5,866 nucleotides of DNA from Planctomycetota bacterium (lineage in GTDB: Bacteria > Planctomycetota > Phycisphaerae > Sedimentisphaerales > Anaerohalosphaeraceae): NCBI GenBank assembly GCA_030637065.1, contig DAOVVQ010000247.1, forward strand, positions 1-5,866, in the 5' to 3' direction. The position numbers and the translations under genes are program-made. Each line of letters starts with the position of its first letter. Position 1 is the first letter of the stretch. This document shows positions 1-5,461 of the stretch, piece by piece. Below the pieces are notes generated by a model that saw nothing but the letters and a program-made list of their open reading frames with translations, did not search any database and was not told where the DNA came from.

Positions 1-75
1 AAACTAAGGGCTACTATCGGCACGAGAGAGCAAAACGATGCGCTGCTAAAGGCGCTAAAGCAAATAATGCAGTAA
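1..75 (+). CDS. hisC: Histidinol-phosphate aminotransferase, C-terminal fragment (5' end outside window)
   Basis: Reading frame 1 is open from base 1 to a TAA at 73-75 and gives 24 residues, including L-R-A-T-I-G-T-R-E-Q-N-D followed by L-L-K-A-L-K. This is the typical end of HisC, where an (R/K)-x-(T/S)-x-G-x-x-x-x-N element ends in a helix; the arginine of such motifs binds the substrate phosphate or carboxylate in this PLP aminotransferase fold. HisC converts imidazole-acetol phosphate to histidinol phosphate in the histidine pathway. That agrees with hisB starting 14 bases downstream. Only the tail is visible, so the call rests on the motif plus the neighbour. Other class I/II aminotransferases end similarly, but the hisB context favours HisC. 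Confidence 0.85.
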   Translation, partial: KLRATIGTREQNDALLKALKQIMQ

Positions 76-80
76 AAGGG
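74..80 (+). promoter_or_regulatory. Ribosome binding site for hisB
   Basis: AAAAGGG lies over the end of the hisC stop codon, with 9 bases between its last G and the ATG at 90. This spacing supports the ATG at 90 as the hisB start and suggests that ribosomes finishing hisC can reinitiate on hisB. Confidence 0.5.
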
Positions 81-89
81 ACCCAAATC

Positions 90-674
90 ATGGCAGAGCG
101 AACCGCCAAAACCGAGCGTAAGACCAAAGAGACGGATATCAGCGTCGAGATCAACCTTGACGGCGAGGGCAGGTACGACATCGACAGCGGGATCGGATTC
201 CTCGACCACATGCTCACGCACATCAGCAAGCACGGCAAGATCGATATGACCGTCAAGGCAACCGGCGATCTGGAAGTTGACGCCCATCATACGGTCGAGG
301 ATGTCGGGATATGTATCGGGACCTGCCTGGCGAAGGCGCTCGGCGAAAAGAAGGACATCGCGAGGTACGGCAACCGTTCGGTGCCGATGGAAGATGCAAT
401 GGCCAATATCGCGCTGGACCTTTCGGGAAGGGCGTACTGCGTTTATGAAGTCAATTACCGCACGGAAAAGATCGGCGATTTCGATGTCGAGTGCGTGGAG
501 GAATTCATGCGGAGCTTTTCCAGTGCGGGCAAGCTGAACCTGCATATTAACGTGCCTTACGGGTCCAATAGCCACCACATTGCCGAGGCGATCTTCAAGG
601 CTGTAGGTCAGGCGATCGCCGCAGCGGTAAAGATCGTCGGGACCGATATTCCAAGTACCAAGGGGACGCTGTGA
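90..674 (+). CDS. hisB: Imidazoleglycerol-phosphate dehydratase
   Basis: The 194-residue product matches the usual length of the monofunctional enzyme; no histidinol-phosphatase domain is fused to it. It dehydrates imidazole glycerol phosphate to imidazole-acetol phosphate, the substrate of the upstream hisC product, in the cytoplasm. Visible landmarks are G-I-G-F-L-D-H-M (about 34-41), then the two metal-binding histidine motifs that mark the family's internal duplication: H66-H67-T-V-E70-D71 and S161-H162-H163-I-A-E166. The C-terminus P-S-T-K-G-T-L is characteristic. The family binds two manganese ions through such H-H-x-x-E clusters. The ATG at 90 is chosen for its Shine-Dalgarno spacing and because the conserved core begins shortly after it. 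The stop at 672-674 lies inside the ispF start (GTGA), so the two genes are probably translationally coupled. Confidence 0.97.
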   Translation: MAERTAKTERKTKETDISVEINLDGEGRYDIDSGIGFLDHMLTHISKHGKIDMTVKATGDLEVDAHHTVEDVGICIGTCLAKALGEKKDIARYGNRSVPMEDAMANIALDLSGRAYCVYEVNYRTEKIGDFDVECVEEFMRSFSSAGKLNLHINVPYGSNSHHIAEAIFKAVGQAIAAAVKIVGTDIPSTKGTL

Positions 675-1183
675 GTTTCGAGGCGAACTATGATTATCGA
701 ACGGGGATCGGTACGGATATCCACCGCCTTGTGCCCGATCGGGAGTTGAAACTTGGCGGCGTGGTTGTGCCGTACGCGATGGGTCTGTTGGGCCATAGCG
801 ACGGCGATGCCGCCCTGCACGCGGTTACCGATGCGATACTCGGGGCTGCGGCGATGGGCGATATCGGGACGCTGTTTCCCGATGATACCGATGAATTCAA
901 AGACGCCGACAGCCGGCAGCTTTTGTTAGATGTGGCCGAGCGGATCGGCGAGGCCAAATGGGAGGTTGTAAACGTCGATTTGACGATACACGCCGAGCAG
1001 CCTAAATTGGGCCCGTATAAGACCCAGATGAAAAGGGCGATCGCCTCGATATTAGGAGTAGATTTTGTCAATGTAAACGTCAAGGCCAAGACCAACGAGG
1101 GGCTCGGTGAGATAGGAGCCGGCAATGCGATCGCGGCGACGGCGGTTGTGCTGCTGCGAAGAAGGCTGAAACGAACACTTTAA
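671..1183 (+). CDS. ispF: 2-C-methyl-D-erythritol 2,4-cyclodiphosphate synthase
   Basis: The product has 170 residues, slightly over the usual length of about 160 because of a short N-terminal extension. IspF cyclises CDP-methylerythritol 2-phosphate to MEcPP with loss of CMP, in the non-mevalonate isoprenoid pathway, as a homotrimer with one metal site per active site. Metal ligands are visible as D16-x-H18 in G-T-D-I-H-R-L and H50 in A-L-H-A-V-T-D. The conserved H-S-D-G-D is at 42-46 and G-D-I-G-x-x-F-P-D at 63-71. The start is GTG, overlapping the hisB stop by four bases (GTGA); the initiator is read as Met. The usual T-T-T-E substrate loop reads K140-T-N-E143, and the later G-R-G-E reads G-A150-G-N. 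No ispD is present; cysS follows, a neighbour often seen near isp genes in other bacteria. Confidence 0.96.
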   Translation: MSFEANYDYRTGIGTDIHRLVPDRELKLGGVVVPYAMGLLGHSDGDAALHAVTDAILGAAAMGDIGTLFPDDTDEFKDADSRQLLLDVAERIGEAKWEVVNVDLTIHAEQPKLGPYKTQMKRAIASILGVDFVNVNVKAKTNEGLGEIGAGNAIAATAVVLLRRRLKRTL

Positions 1184-1199
1184 GGGATCGAGAAAGAAA

Positions 1200-2681
1200 A
1201 TGAGTTTGAAGCTATACAACACGATGGCGAGAAAGGTCGAGGAATTTACACCGCTGGTCGAGGGGAGGGCGGGTGTCTATGTCTGCGGGCCGACGGTTTA
1301 CGGCCACGCCCACTTAGGCCATGCAAAGAGCTATGTCAGCTTCGATATATTGGTGCGGTATCTGCGGTATCTCGGCTACGCGGTAACTTACGTGCAGAAT
1401 ATTACCGATGTCGGCCACCTTACCGACGATGCCGACGAGGGCGAGGACAAACTTGCGGTCGCCGCGAAGAAGGAACACAAGCATCCGATGGCCCTTGCCG
1501 AGTACTATACCGCCAGCTATTTTGCGGATATGGACGAGCTTAAATGTGTCCGTCCGGACATCAGCCCGCGAGCGACGGGTCATATCCCCGAGCAGATCGA
1601 GCTTGTCCAGACGCTCGTCGACAAAGGCTATGCATACGAGGCGAACGGTTCGGTCTATTTCGAGGTCGCAAAGTTCAAGGATTACGGCAAGCTGTCGGGC
1701 CGAAATGTCGAGGATATGCAGGCTGGGGCGCGGGTGGCGGTTTCTCCCGATAAGCGGCACCCAGCCGATTTTGCCCTGTGGAAGAAGGCCGAGCCTAACC
1801 ATATTTTGCAGTGGAACAGCCCGTGGGGGAAGGGCTATCCCGGCTGGCATTTGGAATGTTCGGTGATGAGCATGAAATACTTGGGCGAGACCATCGATAT
1901 CCACGGCGGCGGCATTGAGAATAAGTTTCCGCATCACGAATGCGAGATCGCCCAGTCCGAGGCCGCCAATGAAGTTCAATTCGTGCAGTACTGGATTCAC
2001 AACAATATGGTCACGGTCGACGGCCAGAAGATGGGCAAGAGCCTGAACAATTTTATCAATCTTAAAGAGCTTTTTGCCGGCAGCCACAAACTGTTAAGCC
2101 AGCCCTACGATCCGTTGGCTGTCAGGCAGTTGATATTGCAAAGCCATTACCGAAGCACGATGGATTTTTCCGATGCCGCCCTTGCCGCCGCTCAGAGCGG
2201 TTATGACAAGATAACAGACGCCGTAATCGCCCTGCGAAAGAGGATTTCAGGCGCCACCGAAGGTGGGCTTGACGACAAGGTTGCCGGTGAACTTGACGAG
2301 CTTAAGGGTAAATTTGAAGATGCAATGAACGAGGACCTAAATACCGCGGTCGCCCTTTCGGTTATGTTCGAGTTGGTTCGTGTTGCCAATCGGCTGACGG
2401 AGGATTCGGGCGCGAGCGGCGAGACGCTTCGGGCCGCTAACGAGATGTTCACGCGATTAGGCGGCGGCGTCCTCGGAATCGTCAGGGACGAATATGCCAG
2501 CAGCAGCGGCGGAGATGAGGCCCTTTTGGACCATTTGATGGGCATGATGATCCAGCAGCGAAAAGCGGCGAGAGAGAATAAGGATTTCGCCAAAGCCGAC
2601 GAAATACGCGATAAACTACTCGAACTCGGGATCGTATTCGAAGATAAGGGCGGCGGCGAGACCACCTGGAGACGACAATGA
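1200..2681 (+). CDS. cysS: Cysteinyl-tRNA synthetase
   Basis: This 493-residue class Ia aminoacyl-tRNA synthetase attaches cysteine to tRNA-Cys in the cytoplasm, using ATP. The N-terminal Rossmann catalytic domain opens with Y-V-C29-G-P-T-V-Y and carries the HIGH signature as H38-L-G-H41. The zinc site that selects cysteine is complete: C29, C220 (in H-L-E-C), H245 and E249 (in H-H-E-C-E). The KMSKS loop reads K277-M-G-K-S281, a glycine variant. The C-terminal part after about 320 contains the helical DALR-type anticodon domain and ends with the typical A-K-A-D-E-I-R-D-K-L-x-x-x-G-I helix. It is longer than E. coli CysS (461 residues), with some extra length in the loop after the KMSKS motif. 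The ATG at 1200 is preceded by AAGGGA and GAGAAAG. Its stop overlaps the ruvC start (ATGA). Confidence 0.97.
   Translation: MSLKLYNTMARKVEEFTPLVEGRAGVYVCGPTVYGHAHLGHAKSYVSFDILVRYLRYLGYAVTYVQNITDVGHLTDDADEGEDKLAVAAKKEHKHPMALAEYYTASYFADMDELKCVRPDISPRATGHIPEQIELVQTLVDKGYAYEANGSVYFEVAKFKDYGKLSGRNVEDMQAGARVAVSPDKRHPADFALWKKAEPNHILQWNSPWGKGYPGWHLECSVMSMKYLGETIDIHGGGIENKFPHHECEIAQSEAANEVQFVQYWIHNNMVTVDGQKMGKSLNNFINLKELFAGSHKLLSQPYDPLAVRQLILQSHYRSTMDFSDAALAAAQSGYDKITDAVIALRKRISGATEGGLDDKVAGELDELKGKFEDAMNEDLNTAVALSVMFELVRVANRLTEDSGASGETLRAANEMFTRLGGGVLGIVRDEYASSSGGDEALLDHLMGMMIQQRKAARENKDFAKADEIRDKLLELGIVFEDKGGGETTWRRQ
2668..2672 (+). promoter_or_regulatory. Ribosome binding site for ruvC, inside the cysS 3' end
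   Basis: GGAGA lies 5 bases before the ruvC ATG at 2678, within the last codons of cysS. With the ATGA stop/start overlap it indicates translational coupling of ruvC to cysS and fixes the ruvC start. Confidence 0.6.
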
Positions 2682-3163
2682 TCATCTTAGGTGTCGATCC
2701 CGGCCTTCAGGTCTGCGGATATGCGGTTCTGGATGCCCAGCCCGGCGCCGAAAAGCTGTTGGAGGCAGGGGTCTTTCGCACGGACGGCGATGCGGACCTT
2801 GCCCGGCGACTGACGCAGATCGCGGGCGATACCCAAACGGTGCTGGAAAAATTCAGCCCTTCGATCGTGGCGGTCGAGGAGTTGTATTCGCATTACAAGC
2901 ACCCGAAGACGGCGATATTGATGGGCCACGCCAGAGGTGTTATACTGAATAAGGCCTCCGAGATCGGCGCCGAGGTCAGGAGCTTTGCCGCAACGAGGAT
3001 CAAGAAGTCGCTGACAGGCAACGGCAGGGCGAGCAAACAACAGATGCAGCGGGCGATCCAGTCGGTTCTGGGTCTTAGCAGCATCCCGGAGCCGCCGGAC
3101 GTAGCAGACGCCATCGCAGCGGCGCTGTGTTGTGCCAATGAGATAGGCGGGTTGGCACTGTAG
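2678..3163 (+). CDS. ruvC: Holliday junction resolvase RuvC (crossover junction endodeoxyribonuclease)
   Basis: The 161-residue product is a normal-length RuvC. As a dimer it cuts Holliday junctions symmetrically during recombinational repair, working with the RuvAB motor encoded just downstream. All four acidic catalytic residues of the RNase H-like fold are in place: D7 in I-L-G-V-D-P-G, E67 in A-V-E-E-L-Y, and D141 and D144 in P-P-D-V-A-D-A. The central G-H-A-R-G-V-I-L helix and the basic T-R-I-K-K-S-L-T-G-N-G loop are also typical. The ATG start overlaps the cysS stop by four bases. The stop (3161-3163) lies one base before the T-run that leads into the inverted-repeat cassette, so the gene's 3' end is intact but its original downstream junction is not. 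Confidence 0.97.
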   Translation: MIILGVDPGLQVCGYAVLDAQPGAEKLLEAGVFRTDGDADLARRLTQIAGDTQTVLEKFSPSIVAVEELYSHYKHPKTAILMGHARGVILNKASEIGAEVRSFAATRIKKSLTGNGRASKQQMQRAIQSVLGLSSIPEPPDVADAIAAALCCANEIGGLAL

Positions 3164-3167
3164 TTTT

Positions 3168-3200
3168 TTAGACAGGATTAACAGGATCATACAGGATTTT
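3168..3200 (+). repeat. Left inverted repeat with three ACAGGAT iterons
   Basis: Three perfect copies of ACAGGAT lie at 3172-3178, 3181-3187 and 3191-3197, with start-to-start distances of 9 and 10 bases. The stretch 3168-3197 aligns with the reverse complement of 3631-3659 with 26 of 30 columns identical, counting one single-base gap. The two repeats therefore form the boundaries of the cassette. Iterons about one helical turn apart would let a protein contact the same face of the DNA repeatedly. Confidence 0.85.
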
Positions 3201-3221
3201 CTGGCTGACAACAGTTAATAT

Positions 3222-3227
3222 AGGCGG
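3222..3227 (+). promoter_or_regulatory. Ribosome binding site for the GxxExxY gene
   Basis: AGGCGG lies 5 bases before the GTG at 3233. It supports this non-ATG start: the next in-frame ATG (3293) would cut away the first conserved helix, and the ATG at 3240 is in another frame. Confidence 0.45.
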
Positions 3228-3232
3228 TTGCC

Positions 3233-3631
3233 GTGCAATATGAAGAGCTGACAGATAAAATTATTGGCTGTGCCTACCGCGTTTATAATAGAATGGGCTT
3301 TGGTTTCGTGGAATCTGTCTATGAAAAGTCTATGCTGATCGAGCTTAAGAAAGAAGGGTTGCAGGCGGAATCGCAGAAGGCAATTATCGTACAGTATGAA
3401 GGTGAAATTGTCGGAGAATTCAAGGCGGATATTTTAGTCGAAGATGCTGTCATGGTGGAGTTGAAATCAGTTAGAAAGATTATCCTGGCTCATGAAGTTC
3501 AACTCGTGAATTATCTGGTTGCTACCGGCAAAGATGTCGGGTTATTGTTGAACTTTGGAGAACAAAAAGTACAAGTGAAAAGGAAGCTAAGATTTATTGA
3601 CGGGGTATCAACGAAGCAATCTGTAACATAA
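3233..3631 (+). CDS. GxxExxY family protein, PD-(D/E)xK nuclease-like
   Basis: This 132-residue protein has the motif that names the GxxExxY family: G24-F-V-E27-S-V-Y30, preceded by an I-I-G-C-A-Y-R-V-Y-N helix. A nuclease-like core follows, with A-D66 and E76-L-K78, matching the D...ExK pattern of the PD-(D/E)xK fold, then H87-E-V-Q90-L-V-N-Y-L and G-L-L-L-N-F-G. The putative metal-binding residues are therefore all present and the gene looks intact. The family's biological role is not settled to my knowledge; DNA or RNA cleavage is only inferred from the fold. There is no signal peptide or membrane segment, so it should be cytoplasmic. It starts at GTG. Its stop codon (3629-3631) touches the right inverted repeat, so gene and repeats form one unit. 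Its base composition is AT-richer than that of its neighbours, suggesting transfer. Confidence 0.9.
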   Translation: MQYEELTDKIIGCAYRVYNRMGFGFVESVYEKSMLIELKKEGLQAESQKAIIVQYEGEIVGEFKADILVEDAVMVELKSVRKIILAHEVQLVNYLVATGKDVGLLLNFGEQKVQVKRKLRFIDGVSTKQSVT

Positions 3632-3660
3632 TCCTGTTTAATCCTGTTATCTTGTCTAAA
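3628..3660 (-). repeat. Right inverted repeat with inverted ACAGGAT iterons
   Basis: On the + strand this repeat shows ATCCTGT at 3631-3637 and 3641-3647, and a degenerate copy ATCTTGT at 3649-3655. These are the reverse complement of the left iterons, spaced 10 and 8 bases. The outer copy carries one substitution and has lost one spacer base compared with the left side. The inner end contains the stop codon of the GxxExxY gene. The outer part lies in the leader of ruvA. Confidence 0.85.
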
Positions 3661-3687
3661 AGAAAAAAGTTAGTCCGGTCGGATATT

Positions 3688-4320
3688 ATGATAGCACAGA
3701 TCGAAGGGAAACTGGTTAGTCTTGACAGCGGCACGGGAGTTGTCCGGGTTGGGCAGGTTTGTTATGAGGTCATGCTGCCCGGCTATGTTGTCAGCGAACT
3801 TGGCGGCAAGATCGGCGATGATATCAGTCTGTGTACTATGGAATACTTCGAGGGTACTCCCGGCCGGGGGAACCTTATTCCGCGGATGGTCGGTTTTCTT
3901 AGTACCGGCGAAAAGAGATTTTTCGGCAAGTATATCAGCGTCAAGGGCCTTGGCATCAAGAAGGGTCTTAAGTCGCTGACGGTTCCTATTGCCACTATCG
4001 CCTGTGCCGTCGAGGCGGGCGACGAAAAAATATTGATGAGCCTGCCAGCGGTTGGAAAGCGGCTTGCGCAGCTTATTATCGCCGAGCTTAAGGGCAAGCT
4101 GGGCGACTTTGCCATCAGCGATCCCGCGACGGGCGTAGGGACGAGGGCGGCATTTGAAACGTTCCAGACCGAGGCCTTGGAGATCATGGTCGCGTGGGGC
4201 GAAAAGAGGACCGAGGCGATGGAACTGATCCAGCTTACGTGCAGCAGGCATCCGGATATCAAGACGGCGGAGGGACTGGTGCCGCTGGTTTACCGGATCA
4301 AACAGGGAATTGAAGTTTAA
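3688..4320 (+). CDS. ruvA: Holliday junction branch migration complex subunit RuvA
   Basis: The 210-residue protein binds four-way junctions as a tetramer and loads the RuvB helicase. The N-terminal OB-fold domain begins M-I-A-Q-I-E-G-K-L and runs to about residue 65. Two helix-hairpin-helix motifs follow: V-K-G-L-G-I-K-K-G (85-93) and L-P-A-V-G-K-R-L-A (119-127), the second continuing into I-I-A-E-L-K-G-K-L. A flexible linker (about 142-160) leads to the small RuvB-binding domain III with E-A-L-E-I-M-V-A-W-G-E. The frame stays open upstream to a TTG at 3652, but that codon lies in the inverted repeat and would add 12 basic residues absent from normal RuvA. The ATG at 3688 matches the family N-terminus. 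No good Shine-Dalgarno precedes it (only CGGA nearby), perhaps because the cassette replaced the original leader. Confidence 0.95.
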   Translation: MIAQIEGKLVSLDSGTGVVRVGQVCYEVMLPGYVVSELGGKIGDDISLCTMEYFEGTPGRGNLIPRMVGFLSTGEKRFFGKYISVKGLGIKKGLKSLTVPIATIACAVEAGDEKILMSLPAVGKRLAQLIIAELKGKLGDFAISDPATGVGTRAAFETFQTEALEIMVAWGEKRTEAMELIQLTCSRHPDIKTAEGLVPLVYRIKQGIEV

Positions 4321-4332
4321 CGGAATCTCACG

Positions 4333-5388
4333 ATGGCGATAGACAGGGTATTAAGTGCCGATTCGGGCGGTCAACAGGAGGAGAACTTCAACCTTGCGCT
4401 TCGGCCAAGAACGCTCGACGAGTGTATCGGCCAGGACAATGTCAAGGAGAAGCTCTCCATCGCCATTCAGGCTGCCAAGGGGCGCGATGAGCCGTTAGAG
4501 CACATCCTGTTTTACGGCCCGCCCGGCCTGGGCAAGACGACACTCGCCCATGTCATCGCCAACGAGATGGGCGCCTCCGTTCGCATTTCATCCGGGCCCG
4601 CCCTCGCCAAGCAGGGCGATGTGATGGGGCTCTTGAGTAACGTCAACACCGGCGATGTGTTGTTCATCGACGAGATCCACCGCCTGAGCGCGGTGGTCGA
4701 GGAATTCATATATCCGGCGATGGAGGATTTCAAGGTCGATTTCACTGTCGACAGCGGCATGCATGCCAAGACCATCAACTTTCCCTTAAAGCGTTTTACG
4801 CTGATTGGCGCAACGACGAGGGCGGGGCTGCTAAGTGCTCCGCTTAGGGGGCGTTTCGGGATGATGTATCATCTGGACTTTTATAATACCGACCATCTTA
4901 CGTCGATCCTGTCAAGGTCGGCCAGGCTTCTTGAACTTGAAAGCGAGGACAACTGCCTCGGGCTCATCGCCGCCAGGAGCCGCGGTACACCGAGGGTGGC
5001 CAACCGTCTCTTAAAGCGTGTCCGCGATTATGCGCAGGTTAAAGGCGCGGGCAAACTAACAACTGACATCGTCGAAAGCGCCCTGAAGATGGAGCAGATC
5101 GACTATCTTGGGCTCGATGAGCTTGACCGTTCGTTTCTAAGGGCGCTGATCAACGTCTACGAAGGCGGACCGGCTGGGATCGAGGCCATCGCGGCGACAT
5201 TAGGCGAGGAGAGAGACACATTGGAAGATGTAGTCGAGCCCTACCTTCTGCAAACGGGCTTTGTTCGCAGGACCAGGCGGGGCAGGGAGGTCACAAAGCA
5301 GGCCTGCGAGCATCTGGGGCTAAAGTATCACAAGAAGGAAGACAGCAGTACCGACGAGACATCCCTCTTCGATGACACCGATCAATAG
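4333..5388 (+). CDS. ruvB: Holliday junction branch migration DNA helicase RuvB
   Basis: The 351-residue AAA+ ATPase has normal length for the family. RuvB hexamers pump DNA through the RuvA-bound junction. Landmarks are the early L-R-P-R-T-L-D-E and I-G-Q segments (about 22-34), Walker A G62-P-P-G-L-G-K68-T69, and Walker B L-F-I-D113-E114-I-H. Sensor 1 is I-G-A-T161-T162-R-A-G, and the arginine-finger region is P-L-R172-G-R174-F-G, where the usual R-D-R reads R-G-R. Sensor 2 is G-T-P-R221-V-A-N-R-L. The C-terminal winged helix contains G-F-V-R-R-T-R-R-G-R (309-318) and binds DNA. The D-S-G-x-x-A-K-T-I stretch (140-148) resembles planctomycete RuvB as I recall it. The gene starts 12 bases after ruvA, with GGAA 7 bases before the ATG, so the two are almost certainly co-transcribed. 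The tail ends in an acidic segment. Confidence 0.98.
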   Translation: MAIDRVLSADSGGQQEENFNLALRPRTLDECIGQDNVKEKLSIAIQAAKGRDEPLEHILFYGPPGLGKTTLAHVIANEMGASVRISSGPALAKQGDVMGLLSNVNTGDVLFIDEIHRLSAVVEEFIYPAMEDFKVDFTVDSGMHAKTINFPLKRFTLIGATTRAGLLSAPLRGRFGMMYHLDFYNTDHLTSILSRSARLLELESEDNCLGLIAARSRGTPRVANRLLKRVRDYAQVKGAGKLTTDIVESALKMEQIDYLGLDELDRSFLRALINVYEGGPAGIEAIAATLGEERDTLEDVVEPYLLQTGFVRRTRRGREVTKQACEHLGLKYHKKEDSSTDETSLFDDTDQ

Positions 5389-5396
5389 TCGGTAGG

Positions 5397-5412
5397 GTGG
5401 GCCTTGGCCCAC
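5397..5412. repeat. Perfect short palindrome between ruvB and recO (REP-like or terminator stem)
   Basis: GTGGGCC (5397-5403) and GGCCCAC (5406-5412) form a perfect 7-bp stem around TT. The surrounding TAGGGTGGGCC...GGCCCACG resembles the dispersed GTAGGGTGGGC...GCCCAC palindromes that I recall from many bacterial genomes. It sits between two convergent genes, a usual place for REP-type repeats. No T-run follows directly on either strand, so a classic intrinsic terminator is less likely, though the stem could still stop or stabilise transcripts. Confidence 0.6.
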
Positions 5413-5441
5413 GCGGTTTCTAACAAGGCTTTTTCAACCGC
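5413..5441. terminator. Weak inverted repeat, possible terminator region between convergent genes
   Basis: GCGGTT (5413-5418) pairs with AACCGC (5436-5441) around a 17-base loop that holds TTTTT at 5430-5434. The stem abuts the stronger palindrome on its left. Convergent ruvB and recO need termination here, but the stem is short, the loop is long and the T-run lies inside the loop, so this is only a weak candidate. Confidence 0.2.
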
Positions 5442-5461
5442 CCCCAGACACCTTAATTTGG

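Larger units (their letters stand above)
3164..3668. mobile_element. Candidate small mobile cassette: GxxExxY gene enclosed by inverted repeats
   Basis: About 500 bases between ruvC and ruvA consist of a left inverted repeat, one small gene and a right inverted repeat. The outer edges are T6 at 3164-3169 and A6 at 3663-3668, but the exact ends are uncertain because I see no convincing target-site duplication. The interior is AT-richer: 75 G+C among the 180 bases 3241-3420 (42%), against 34 of 60 (57%) in ruvC at 2941-3000. ruvC and ruvA are commonly adjacent in bacteria, so the cassette probably inserted between them. No transposase is present; movement, if it occurs, would need the GxxExxY protein or an outside factor. 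Mobility is an inference from structure and composition. Confidence 0.55.

Noticed and set aside
2029..2043. K-M-G-K-S instead of K-M-S-K-S in CysS as a possible inactivating change.
   Set aside because: The serine-to-glycine variant at this position occurs in functional class I synthetases, and the rest of the active site is intact.
1314..2087. A 257-residue - strand open frame opposite cysS.
   Set aside because: It is a shadow of the cysS codon pattern. cysS has all its family motifs, and the antisense frame shows no recognisable domain.
2687..3211. A 174-residue - strand open frame opposite ruvC reaching into the left inverted repeat.
   Set aside because: It is antisense to a fully conserved ruvC, has no recognisable domain, and its start lies in the intergenic repeat region.
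3205..3221. Promoter-like CTGACA and TTAATAT before the GxxExxY gene.
   Set aside because: The two elements are only about 5 bases apart, and no -35 box lies at proper spacing from TAATAT, so a promoter cannot be supported.
3161..3674. Possible 4-base direct repeat TAGT (3161-3164 and 3671-3674) as a target-site duplication of the cassette.
   Set aside because: It is too short to separate from chance, and the copies do not sit exactly at the repeat ends.
3652..3687. TTG start for ruvA that would add 12 basic residues (M-S-K-R-K-K...).
   Set aside because: The TTG lies inside the right inverted repeat, has no Shine-Dalgarno, and known RuvA proteins begin as at the ATG 3688.
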